The notes under the pieces are model-generated. The model had not been told where the DNA came from, did not search any database, and saw nothing but the letters and a program-made list of their open reading frames with translations. From Candidatus Thorarchaeota archaeon (lineage in GTDB: Archaea; Asgardarchaeota; Thorarchaeia; Thorarchaeales; Thorarchaeaceae), in NCBI GenBank assembly GCA_029855935.1, contig JAGSHN010000011.1, positions 1 through 54,201 of the forward strand: a DNA stretch of 54,201 bases, written 5' to 3'. This document shows positions 10,038 through 17,571 of the stretch, piece after piece (the first letter of the stretch is position 1; the number at the start of each line of letters is the position of its first letter). The translations under genes and the position numbers were made by a program.

Positions 10038-10169
10038 TGACCCGGCGTGTGTATCTAATTACTTAAATAAACACAGACGAATAGTGATTCATGTCTGGAA
10101 TGTGGCTCAGACAGGGGCCTGACCTACACGAAGACTCGGGAACGGTCTAGGTCAAGACGCGAGGGACGG

Positions 10170-11717
10170 GTGGACTTGGGAATGTCGCGGCATTCCCAGG
10201 AAGATCACACAGCAGGACAGCTGAGAGTCCTCCAGTCGCTGTCCAGGGGTCGTCTTCTGAGCCGGGTCGTGCGCTGGTTGACCGACACGCACGGCAGAGG
10301 TGGCCGCTCAATTCTGGACAGTTCATTGGACATCATCGCTGGCGACAGGTCCAGCGTGTCCGTGACCTCGCTTGTCGGAGCGCTGATGCTCCGCGGGATA
10401 CTTGAGATGGGGACCAGGGCCTTCGGTGGGAGTCTCGCCGACATCCGTGAGAACCTGTCGAACGTGTTGTTTCGCAGGGCGCTGTCCAGTGTCATCACGG
10501 GTCTTGTGGACTTTGGTCCACAGAGGCCGTTCACCCCGGGGGCTCCGTTTCAGGTGGTCTGGAACGTCACAAGGACGTGCAATCTCAGGTGCAAGCACTG
10601 CTATGAGAACGCTGGGCGTCGTGGCAGGGATGAGCTCGACACAGAGCAGGCCCTCAGGGCGATTGACATCATGGCAGACGAGGGAGTGGTCTTTCTTGCC
10701 TTCTCAGGCGGCGAGCCCACACTTCGCCCTGACATCCTGACGCTGATACGCAGGGCTGCCGACCGGGGGATGTACGTCGCCGCTGCAACGAATGGCACCA
10801 CATTCGCCGACCGTGAGCGGGTAAGACGGTTCAAGGAGGCCGGCCTGAGTTTTGCGCAGATAAGCCTCGACGGTGTCAATGCGGAGACTCACGATAGCTT
10901 CCGAGGTGTGCCCGGTGCGTTCGCAAGGACAATCGAGGGGATAAAGAACTGCGTGGCTGAGGGTCTGTTTGTGGAGATCGCGATGACGGTCACACACTAC
11001 AATCTCCACGAGGTGCCGAAGGCCATAGAGCTGGCTGAGCGACTGGGCGCAAGATGGTTCATGATATACAACTTTGTCCCGATTGGGAGAGGCGCTGAGA
11101 TTGCGGATGCCGACCTGACGCCGTCTGAACGCGAGGAACTGCTGAGACTGCTCTGGGACAGGATATCCTCGAAGTCCGACCCGGGTGCGATGGAGGTCCT
11201 GACAACGGCTCCACAGCTTGGCCGTGTGCCACTGGAGGCTGCACGAGACAGCACGTTGCCGGGCTGTCAGACTGGCGAGATGATCTTTCCGACCCACTTC
11301 TCCAATGCACGACTGCCCTCGCAGATGACGAGGCTGTCGGAGTTCATCGGTGGCTGTGGTGCTGGGAGATTCTATCTGGCGATGGAGCCCAATGGCGACC
11401 TCTATCCGTGTGTGTTCTTCCCGCACACGCCCGAGGTCAGGATTGGAAACATTCTGCACGACGACCTGCACAAGATCTGGAGGCAGTCAGGGGTCCTCAG
11501 GATGCTCCGGGACAAGGACCTGCTTAAGGACCACTGTGGCTCGTGTGAGAACCGGTATGTCTGTGGTGGCTGTAGGGCAAGGGCGATTCAGTACTTTGGC
11601 GACCTTCTCGCTCCTGACCCCGGCTGCAAATACAATGCGGCCGCGTGGAATGCTCTCAGGACGGGCGAGATGCTGGCCGTGACCGGTCTTGGTATTCAGA
11701 GGACCGTGTCGCATTGA
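10170..11717 (+). CDS. Radical SAM/SPASM-domain protein
   Basis: A 515-residue protein. Residues 1-125 form a helical N-terminal extension that I do not recognise. The radical SAM core follows, with CNLRCKHC (C137, C141, C144) for the SAM-binding 4Fe-4S cluster, FSGGEPTLR for the GGEP motif and ISLDGV downstream. The C-terminus carries SPASM-type cysteines (GCGAGRFYLAMEPNGDLYPC and CGSCENRYVCGGC) for auxiliary clusters. SPASM enzymes mature peptides, cofactors or hemes; the heme-synthesis AhbC/AhbD type is one candidate, but the substrate is not evident. GTG at 10170 is used because GAGGGA lies just before it; ATG at 10182 is an alternative. A TATA-like ACTTAAATAA lies near 10060-10071. It converges on the DGC/lipoyl operon. 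Confidence 0.85.
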   Translation: MDLGMSRHSQEDHTAGQLRVLQSLSRGRLLSRVVRWLTDTHGRGGRSILDSSLDIIAGDRSSVSVTSLVGALMLRGILEMGTRAFGGSLADIRENLSNVLFRRALSSVITGLVDFGPQRPFTPGAPFQVVWNVTRTCNLRCKHCYENAGRRGRDELDTEQALRAIDIMADEGVVFLAFSGGEPTLRPDILTLIRRAADRGMYVAAATNGTTFADRERVRRFKEAGLSFAQISLDGVNAETHDSFRGVPGAFARTIEGIKNCVAEGLFVEIAMTVTHYNLHEVPKAIELAERLGARWFMIYNFVPIGRGAEIADADLTPSEREELLRLLWDRISSKSDPGAMEVLTTAPQLGRVPLEAARDSTLPGCQTGEMIFPTHFSNARLPSQMTRLSEFIGGCGAGRFYLAMEPNGDLYPCVFFPHTPEVRIGNILHDDLHKIWRQSGVLRMLRDKDLLKDHCGSCENRYVCGGCRARAIQYFGDLLAPDPGCKYNAAAWNALRTGEMLAVTGLGIQRTVSH

Positions 11718-11758
11718 CCTGTGTCACGGGCTGATACCTGAGCATGTAAGGACTGTCT

Positions 11759-12175
11759 TCAGATGAGACCTTCTTCGAGCTCCTTGCGCAGTCGGTCCAC
11801 GTGCCTGGCGACGTCCTCGGCAATCCTGTTCACTATGTCCGTGCTGTGATTGATTGTCCAGCGTTCCGTGTCGTCCAGGCACATATCGCCTGCGTAGTCC
11901 TCGATGTTGATCTTGACCGCCGGCTCGCTGCTGTAGCGGGCTGTGCCTCGTGCAGCGCACATCTTGCTGCACCCGTCAATCGTAATCGTCGGGAAGATCT
12001 CTGCGAAGCCTCTCTCCCCGCTGTCGCCAGCAAGGAACAGCGGCAGACAGATCGTGAGCGTCTTGTGCGGTCGGAGCTCGTGAAGGACCTTGAGTGCTGC
12101 AGCCCTGCTGATGTTGCCGCCTGAGCAGCCCTCGCCACTGCAGGCTATTATCCCGATCTTCGGCAGGAACGGCAT
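11759..12175 (-). CDS. DGC-domain putative zinc-binding protein
   Basis: A 138-residue protein with the DGC (DUF1847/PF08859-like) layout: an N-terminal IIACSGEGC motif (C12, C17), TICLPLF (C43) and the signature TIDGCSKMC (C69, C73). The four or five cysteines suggest a metal or thiol site; biochemical function of this family is not established. It is the last gene of a five-gene leftward operon and starts directly after the stop of the preceding DGC gene. The extra Cys pair near the N-terminus and the longer C-terminal helix set it apart from its two paralogs. Confidence 0.8.
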   Translation of the reverse strand: MPFLPKIGIIACSGEGCSGGNISRAAALKVLHELRPHKTLTICLPLFLAGDSGERGFAEIFPTITIDGCSKMCAARGTARYSSEPAVKINIEDYAGDMCLDDTERWTINHSTDIVNRIAEDVARHVDRLRKELEEGLI

Positions 12176-12568
12176 TCAGACTCCACCCTCCTCAATGAGC
12201 GTCATTGCGACATCTCTCGCCAGCTGGCGCCCTCCCTCACCAATGTCGACAATCGACTCCGGTCTGTGTGAGCGGTTCTTCGCCAGCACACGGACCACCA
12301 GCACCCCGTGGTCAACCTCACCACCAGCATGTTTCACACTCGCCGTCGCGCACTTCTTTGGACACCCGTCAATTGCGAAGACCTCGGAGGAGCGGACGAG
12401 TTCCCCCGTGTCGCCCTCATCGTCGGTCATGATCAGTGGCAGGCAGACGGTCTCGAATGTGCCGGGGCGGAGCTCCTCCATCAGGAGTCTGGTCGCCTCG
12501 CGTGCCACCTCGCCGACAGCCTTTCCTATGCCGCTGCAGGGTATCAGCAGTCTTCTCTTACCGGACAT
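12176..12568 (-). CDS. DGC-domain putative zinc-binding protein (paralog)
   Basis: A 130-residue protein read from ATG at 12568, just past the TAG of the upstream gene (a GGAGG lies 13 nt before). The frame is open a little further but that would overlap the DGC-GcvH gene. Motifs are LLIPCSGIGKAVG (C11), ETVCLPL (C43) and AIDGCPKKC. It resembles the N-terminal domain of the DGC-GcvH fusion and the following gene, so the operon holds three DGC paralogs. Function is unknown; a metal- or thiol-relay partner of the lipoyl carrier is inferred from context. Confidence 0.8.
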   Translation of the reverse strand: MSGKRRLLIPCSGIGKAVGEVAREATRLLMEELRPGTFETVCLPLIMTDDEGDTGELVRSSEVFAIDGCPKKCATASVKHAGGEVDHGVLVVRVLAKNRSHRPESIVDIGEGGRQLARDVAMTLIEEGGV

Positions 12569-12569
12569 C

Positions 12570-13448
12570 CTAACTGTCGCCTCCACCGGAAGTCTGTCTC
12601 TCGAGTTCCTTGCGGGCCTTTGCGGCCGCATACTCAAGGTACTCCTCGGCGTTCTTCAACAGCTCGAGCTCGGTGAGGTCGGTCGGCCTCATCACATAGA
12701 GCCATCCCTCATCATAGGGTGACTCGTTGATGAGCTCGGGGCTGTCGACCAGTCTCTCGTTGCATTCCACAATCGTCCCGGAGATTGGAATGATTATCTC
12801 CATTGCGGTCTTTGTCGACTCAAGCCTGCCTGCGTCGTCCCCGAGTTCGACAGTCTTTCCTACCTCTTCGAGCTCCACATAGTAGATGTCCGAGACCATC
12901 TGCTGAAGCACATCTGTCGCGCCCACTCGTACCAGGTCTCCCTCGACAGAGACCCAGAAGTCGTTGTCGCTGTAGTGATAGCCGCGCCTCACGGTCATAG
13001 TGAACTTGTCGACCCTGATGCTGAGATCGTTCTCCTCTGGCGCACCCGCCTCCGGCGCTGCGGTTGTCGCTGTAGTCTCTCTCTTGGGTGAAGCTGGTCT
13101 CTCACGCGATTCACGAAGGATCTCCCTGACGACCTTGATGACGGCCTCGACCCTCTTCTCCTCGGGGTCCTGAGGGTCTGTGTGCTGCGTGACGTCAACG
13201 GTCTGGACGTTGCGTGCGCCTCTCGTTTCTGCAATCTTTCTGGCGCAGTTCATACTGCAGCCGTCTATCACTATCACCGGCGAGGATAACAGTGATCTCA
13301 TCTCACCCGGCCGCTCGGCGGACAGCGAGGCAACGCTTCCAATGGTGACCTCCTCGTCCTCTGCGGCGATCCTCTCGGCGACGGCGCGAGTGATGGCACC
13401 GCCGGGCCTGTCGTAGCCCGCACAGGGCAGAACATACAGCTTGACCAA
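12570..13448 (-). CDS. DGC domain fused to GcvH-like lipoyl carrier
   Basis: A 292-residue two-domain protein. Residues 1-110 are a DGC domain (LPCAGYDRPGGA with C9, IDGCSMNC with C64 and C68). A Pro/Thr/Ala-rich linker spans about 115-140. Residues 143-275 form a GcvH-type lipoyl domain: FWVSVEGDLVRVGATD, then DIYYVELEEVG, then ESTKTAMEIIIPISG with the predicted lipoyl-lysine K213, then NESPYDEGWL. No glycine cleavage P or T gene is nearby. In sulfur-oxidising prokaryotes GcvH-like lipoate-binding proteins (LbpA) work with the sHdr complex, which parallels the ferredoxin and HdrA-like gene upstream here. The start is TTG at 13448, preceded by GGGGGTG. The fusion looks unusual. Confidence 0.85.
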   Translation of the reverse strand: MVKLYVLPCAGYDRPGGAITRAVAERIAAEDEEVTIGSVASLSAERPGEMRSLLSSPVIVIDGCSMNCARKIAETRGARNVQTVDVTQHTDPQDPEEKRVEAVIKVVREILRESRERPASPKRETTATTAAPEAGAPEENDLSIRVDKFTMTVRRGYHYSDNDFWVSVEGDLVRVGATDVLQQMVSDIYYVELEEVGKTVELGDDAGRLESTKTAMEIIIPISGTIVECNERLVDSPELINESPYDEGWLYVMRPTDLTELELLKNAEEYLEYAAAKARKELERQTSGGGDS

Positions 13449-13455
13449 GCGCAGT

Positions 13456-13767
13456 TCACCCCCTCGCTCGCTCGGCCTTGATCAGCCTGAGTATCTCTGA
13501 CTTCTCGGGGAAGGATATTGCGTCCTGCGGACACATCTTCTGGCAGGCCTTACAGAACACCACGCAGTTGTAGGGGTTCTCAACCTCTATTCGGGTCGGG
13601 TTCTCCAGAGGCCTGTACACGTGATGCGGACAGAACTTGAGGCAGTCGTACTCTCCGCCACAGCCGTCGCACCTGTCGTAGTCGATTCTCGGCCACCACG
13701 GTATCTTTGTCCTGTCCACGCCCATGAATGTCTTCTCTGGCTCGCTCTCACTCGTCATAGGGTCCAT
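13456..13767 (-). CDS. Two-cluster 4Fe-4S ferredoxin
   Basis: A protein of up to 103 residues with two cysteine sets: C33, C36, C42, C46 and C68, C72, C75, C79, each able to bind a 4Fe-4S cluster (CDGC...CLKFC and CVVFCKACQKMC). It begins inside the end of the HdrA-like gene (20-nt overlap if ATG 13767 is used; ATG 13758 and 13725 are alternatives). It likely passes electrons between the HdrA-like protein and the lipoyl/DGC proteins; that link is inferred from the operon. The CxxC-x5-C and CxxxC spacing differs from textbook bacterial ferredoxins. Confidence 0.8.
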   Translation of the reverse strand: MDPMTSESEPEKTFMGVDRTKIPWWPRIDYDRCDGCGGEYDCLKFCPHHVYRPLENPTRIEVENPYNCVVFCKACQKMCPQDAISFPEKSEILRLIKAERARG

Positions 13768-14134
13768 TCTCCTTCAGAACGTCAATGACCTTGTTGACGG
13801 CCTCATCAGTCGTCATATCGCGGATGTCAATGGGTATCAGATCCCTCTCGACGTCGAGACCCTTCTTTGCGAACGCGTCACGAAAGAGCTTACGTTGCAT
13901 CCTCGGCGCACAGCCCCCAACGACGATGGGAGGGCCGTTCTTCAGCACGTGCTCAAGATACCTGTCGCCGTCCTCCTCGCAGAGCTGAGGATGGATGATG
14001 CCGTACTCGACCGGGAGCTCGATTCGCACCCGATTGATGAAGTCCCAGATGTCCATCTTCTCGAAGCCCGGGCATTTCCCGGTGCAGACGCACATGATGA
14101 AGCCGGGTCGCTGCTCGTCGGCCATAGCACTCAC
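13748..14134 (-). CDS. Stand-alone HdrA N-terminal-like protein
   Basis: A 128-residue protein matching the N-terminal domain of heterodisulfide reductase subunit A: IMCVCTGKC (C15, C17, C21), HPQLCEEDG (C52) and VVGGCAPRMQRKLFRDA (C75), which in HdrA is the short Fe-S domain before the flavin domain. The FAD/thioredoxin-reductase part and the ferredoxin part are absent, so this is not a full HdrA. It is the first gene of the lipoyl/DGC operon. A TATA box lies about 26 nt before the ATG, so the transcript is probably leaderless. Confidence 0.75.
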   Translation of the reverse strand: MSAMADEQRPGFIMCVCTGKCPGFEKMDIWDFINRVRIELPVEYGIIHPQLCEEDGDRYLEHVLKNGPPIVVGGCAPRMQRKLFRDAFAKKGLDVERDLIPIDIRDMTTDEAVNKVIDVLKENGPYDE

Positions 14135-14156
14135 TCAATCGAGATATTGAACAATG

Positions 14157-14170
14157 TCGATAAATAAGTG
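14157..14170 (-). promoter_or_regulatory. TATA box of the HdrA-like/DGC operon
   Basis: Minus-strand CACTTATTTATCG, about 26 nt before the ATG at 14134, is well placed for a leaderless archaeal transcript. Confidence 0.5.
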
Positions 14171-14374
14171 AAGCGGTGTGTCGCACCGTCTGCCAACGGT
14201 CAATACCCCGCGCAGGTCGCGGAGCATCACGATCGGATGGTCATCAGACGGACTTTCCCTGTGATGTCAGGCCGCGGGGCCGGAGGAAAGAGGAGTGAGA
14301 GCTGCCATCCAAGGTTCTCACCTCAGATGACAGTTCTCTCGACAGATTGGGGGCTGAGCGTACGTTGCTGTGTC

Positions 14375-14545
14375 TCAAGGCCTGATGGCCTTTTTCACCT
14401 GCTCAAGGACATCGTCGGGAATCGTCGTCATTCCGTGTGCCTCTCGAGCGTGCTCTGCTATCCTCTTCATCAGCTCGTCCTGAGAACCAGCTGAGGTCTC
14501 AAACCCGCATTTCATTCCTATGTCGCTACACTTGAACGATGGCAT
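14375..14545 (-). CDS. DUF1059 family small protein
   Basis: A 56-residue gene. It starts MPSFKCSDIGMKCGFE and continues with TSAGSQDELMKRIAEHA, AREAHGM and IPDDVLEQVKKAIRP, the typical pattern of DUF1059 proteins (about 55-60 residues): two cysteines near the N-terminus, a helix and a histidine pair. The function of the family is unknown. It stands alone between the lipoyl/DGC operon and the YcaQ-like gene on the same strand. On the opposite strand its end reads as AAGGCC-TGAT-GGCCTTTTT, a small hairpin with a T run. Confidence 0.85.
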   Translation of the reverse strand: MPSFKCSDIGMKCGFETSAGSQDELMKRIAEHAREAHGMTTIPDDVLEQVKKAIRP

Positions 14546-14633
14546 AGAACTCAACTTCTGACTTAACTATGGTGAATTATGTAATAAGAGTTGGCATATG
14601 GTGGGCCATCGTCTTCTTGGCCCGAGCGACCAG

Positions 14634-15890
14634 TCAGTGTGACATGACCGGGACCGTGAAGCCCGACGGCCCCTCGGTGGAGCCCATCTCTTCGAGGACG
14701 GCTCTCCACGAAGATGGCGCATCGAGAAGACGGAGTACCTGGCACCTGTGCACTGCGGCAAGCTCTACAGTCCTCTGCAAGACCAAACGGATCTCCTCTG
14801 CGTGGAGGTCCTCTCTGAGCGCGACCTCCTTTACAATGAACTCGTTCTTCCGTCTGTCCCACTTCGGGTCGATGAAGCCGACCAGTCTGTCGCCGATGAG
14901 GATTGATGTGTGCCATCTCATTCCCTTCTTCTGGAAGTACTCGACCTTGAAGGAGTAGCCGAACAGCTTTGTCAGCCATCTCTGATCACGGACCAGGTTG
15001 TCGAGCGGTGTCAGAAGATGGACGGCCTGTGCCTGAACGCCGACCCGGGTTCGTGGAGCCTCCTCGAGACGGTCGATGATCTCCGGGAGAACGTAGTACG
15101 TCGGCCGCTGGTCGGCGACACGGACGGTGATGACGCTGTCGTCTGACAGCAGCGTCTCCATATGGGGTCTGATGTCACGCACCCTGCACCCGAGCCAGAA
15201 GGCCGCGTGACTGGTAGTGCACACCCCGAATGCGCCGATGGTCCTGACAAGGATCTCTTGTACTGCGCTCTCTACGTCAATCTCCCTGTCAAAGTCGACG
15301 TGGGGGATGGCCTCAGGCCCCCACGCATACACTGCCTCTCGAAATACCCCCTTCTGCCTGTCGACGATCACGACCTCTGGCACGAACCAGAAGAGTGTCT
15401 GGAGAGTCGCCTTCTCCTCCTCTGTCTGCAGGTTTCGTTTGGTCAGTGGGCCGTCCTCTCTCAGTCGTCTCAGTAGACTGCGCGCCACCGATGTGCGCAG
15501 GCGCCTCTGAACTCTTGGTGCCCACCCCTGTGACAGTGGGAGCTGAGATGCTGATCTGTACAGAGCGAACTCGGCAGCGGGGATGATGCTCGTCACCCGA
15601 CGCAGGCCGAAGAACTCAAGCAACGAGTGTCTCTCGTAGAGCGCCTTGTCGAGGTCCTCGAACTGGAACCTCCCCGTCAGCGTACTGAGGCGGTTCCAGA
15701 AGACGATGTAGTGGTTCGGGGCGATCACGGGTAGGGGGTCGTACTGTACGCTGGCGAGCAGAGATGCTATTTCCTCAAGAGCGTACTCTCGTTTCTCACT
15801 CAGGGGTTGCTCTCGCAGGAGCTGCTTCTCAAGGACAAGGCGACGAGCTCTGTCCTCAGGGATATTCAGAGTGCCACTCACGCTACCCAC
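14634..15890 (-). CDS. YcaQ-like winged-helix DNA glycosylase family protein
   Basis: A 418-residue protein of the COG3214 family (HTH_42 / YcaQ, AlkX), which in bacteria unhooks DNA interstrand crosslinks. Matching features are an N-terminal repeat-like helical part, the LDKALYERHSLLEFFGLRRV segment near residue 80, the AEFALYR stretch, a winged-helix middle region and a C-terminal IGDRLVGFIDPKWDRR strand pair. Length agrees with the family. It is a monocistronic minus-strand gene; the start ATG at 15890 fits the family N-terminus. Exact substrate in archaea is not known. Confidence 0.8.
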   Translation of the reverse strand: MGSVSGTLNIPEDRARRLVLEKQLLREQPLSEKREYALEEIASLLASVQYDPLPVIAPNHYIVFWNRLSTLTGRFQFEDLDKALYERHSLLEFFGLRRVTSIIPAAEFALYRSASQLPLSQGWAPRVQRRLRTSVARSLLRRLREDGPLTKRNLQTEEEKATLQTLFWFVPEVVIVDRQKGVFREAVYAWGPEAIPHVDFDREIDVESAVQEILVRTIGAFGVCTTSHAAFWLGCRVRDIRPHMETLLSDDSVITVRVADQRPTYYVLPEIIDRLEEAPRTRVGVQAQAVHLLTPLDNLVRDQRWLTKLFGYSFKVEYFQKKGMRWHTSILIGDRLVGFIDPKWDRRKNEFIVKEVALREDLHAEEIRLVLQRTVELAAVHRCQVLRLLDAPSSWRAVLEEMGSTEGPSGFTVPVMSH

Positions 15891-16300
15891 CGCGGGCTGG
15901 TGTGGTCTGCCATACTCTCAGGGTCTAATCAATCATTTGAGACAAGTCGGTGAGCCCTGTCACATCAACGTCCCTCCGTCACCCTTCTGCTCACTAGAGG
16001 TCCATCACGCTGCCGGACGAGCAACGCAGCGACCTTGCCCACGTGATGCACAGGCACACATTCTCTGTGCCAGACCACACATTGCCCCAACAGATGCGTC
16101 CTCGGTGAGGTGGTGTGAGGCAGTACCGATGCGCACGTGCTTTGCGCATTTGAGGGCATTCAGGCAATCATGTTCAGCATGTGCTTGTACGCACGTTCTC
16201 CATCCAATGAACTTAAAGAGCTGACCCGTGCCAGCGATGATGGCTGTTGCCACACCTGTGGTCTGGACACTCTTGCATCTCCTGCCCAGAGGCGACCGAT
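15891..16300. other. Intergenic region between divergent genes
   Basis: No coding or RNA gene is recognised. A weak TATA-like AACTTAAAG near 16208-16217 may serve the rightward permease gene. Otherwise no repeats or mobile-element ends are seen. Confidence 0.4.
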
Positions 16301-17503
16301 ATGGCGAGACATCGTAGACACAGAAAGAGCTACTGGCTCTTCAAGAAGGAGATCAAGTCAGTCCTCCGGTCGCGATGGCTGATCCTCGGCTTCATAATCA
16401 GCCCAATCTTTGCGTGGATGTTTCAGGGTCTGTTCCTCTCGTTCATCGTGGCGCAGACGACGAGTGAACCTGAGACGGTGTACATCACGCTGGAGGATAA
16501 CGGCACGTGGGGTGCGACGCTCTACGATGCAATCCGTGATCACACTGATGAGCTGTTGATCGACCCGCTAGTCAACGTTTCGCGTAGCTATGGTGAGAGT
16601 CTGGTCGCAAACAAGACTGTCTCGGTCTGGGTGCTGATACCCGAGAACTTCACCTGGGAGTTAGAACACAACAATCGGAGCACTCTCATCATCTGGGTCA
16701 ACACGGGAAACTTCCGTGCAACGGCCACCGCCCAGCGCATCGACTACTTTGCACGCCAGATTATCAATCAGGTGATCATCATCCGTGACCTGCAAGTACA
16801 GTGGCACACCATCGCGCCGGAGGCCACCTATGGCCATCAGCTCGCCATCTTCTTGGTGATGCTCACATCAGTTCTTGCTCCAGCGCCCTATGTGAGTCAG
16901 TCGTTCGCTGGAGAACGCGAACGTCACACACTGGAGGCCCTGCTTGTCGTGCCTCTGAGCAGACTCAGGATTCTCGCTGCCAAGCTGGCGGCCGGGCTCG
17001 TCCTGACCATGATATACTCCGTCTTCACGATTGTAGGAATTCTACTCTACAACCTCTCCATCATCGTGCGGGCTGCGCCCCTCCCTCCTGAGGCGGCTGA
17101 ATACTACATCCACCTCTACACTGTCAGGCTCGACACGTTGCCGCTGATATTCTTCTGTCAGTTCCTCATCCTCCTCTGCGCCATCGGCATCGGCGTGGTC
17201 ATCTCGTGCCTGGCGAGAGACCAGGCCACGGCCGAGACTGTGAACAACCTCGTGATGCTCGTCCCAACAATGGTCATTGGTATGCTGGGCTTCACAGGCA
17301 GCCTTCTCCAGTACGGTGGCCTCTTCGGAGCTTTCATCATGGCCATCCCCTTCAGTCACGCGATCATCTTCCTCAATGGCGTGCTGTCGGGTGTTGCGAA
17401 TCCGCTGTCGTTGCTCGGCAACATCCTCTACCTCCTCGTGTTCACGATAGTGACACTGATCATAGGTGCGAGGCTCTTCGAGAGGGAGGCCATCATCACA
17501 TAG
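16301..17503 (+). CDS. ABC-2 type transporter permease
   Basis: About 400 residues. A first helix (ILGFIISPIFAWMFQGLFL) is followed by a large extracytoplasmic domain of about 150 residues with N-glycosylation-type sites, then five helices including the segment after SFAGERERHTLEALLV, a hallmark of NatB/ABC-2 permeases (E-R-E-x-x-T-L-E). The ATG at 16301 (MARHRRHRKSYW) gives a positively charged start; the frame is open to 16247 but without protein-like sequence. No ATP-binding cassette gene is adjacent, so the partner must lie elsewhere. Substrate unknown. Confidence 0.85.
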   Translation: MARHRRHRKSYWLFKKEIKSVLRSRWLILGFIISPIFAWMFQGLFLSFIVAQTTSEPETVYITLEDNGTWGATLYDAIRDHTDELLIDPLVNVSRSYGESLVANKTVSVWVLIPENFTWELEHNNRSTLIIWVNTGNFRATATAQRIDYFARQIINQVIIIRDLQVQWHTIAPEATYGHQLAIFLVMLTSVLAPAPYVSQSFAGERERHTLEALLVVPLSRLRILAAKLAAGLVLTMIYSVFTIVGILLYNLSIIVRAAPLPPEAAEYYIHLYTVRLDTLPLIFFCQFLILLCAIGIGVVISCLARDQATAETVNNLVMLVPTMVIGMLGFTGSLLQYGGLFGAFIMAIPFSHAIIFLNGVLSGVANPLSLLGNILYLLVFTIVTLIIGARLFEREAIIT

Positions 17504-17571
17504 AGCGCACCGCACTGGTCCTGTGCCAGGCTCTCGGGCCACTGCCCTTGCCGTGATGTGAGGATGTGAGT

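Noticed and set aside
10704-11471. A 255-residue minus-strand frame within the radical SAM gene
   Set aside because: It is a shadow; the plus strand has all radical SAM and SPASM motifs.
10170-11717. Radical SAM protein as the tungsten-cofactor maturase for the AOR
   Set aside because: It is about 10 kb from the AOR operon, on its own, and has an N-terminal extension I cannot link to that family.
13748-14134. Calling this gene a full hdrA
   Set aside because: Only the N-terminal Fe-S part is present; the flavin-binding and ferredoxin domains are missing.
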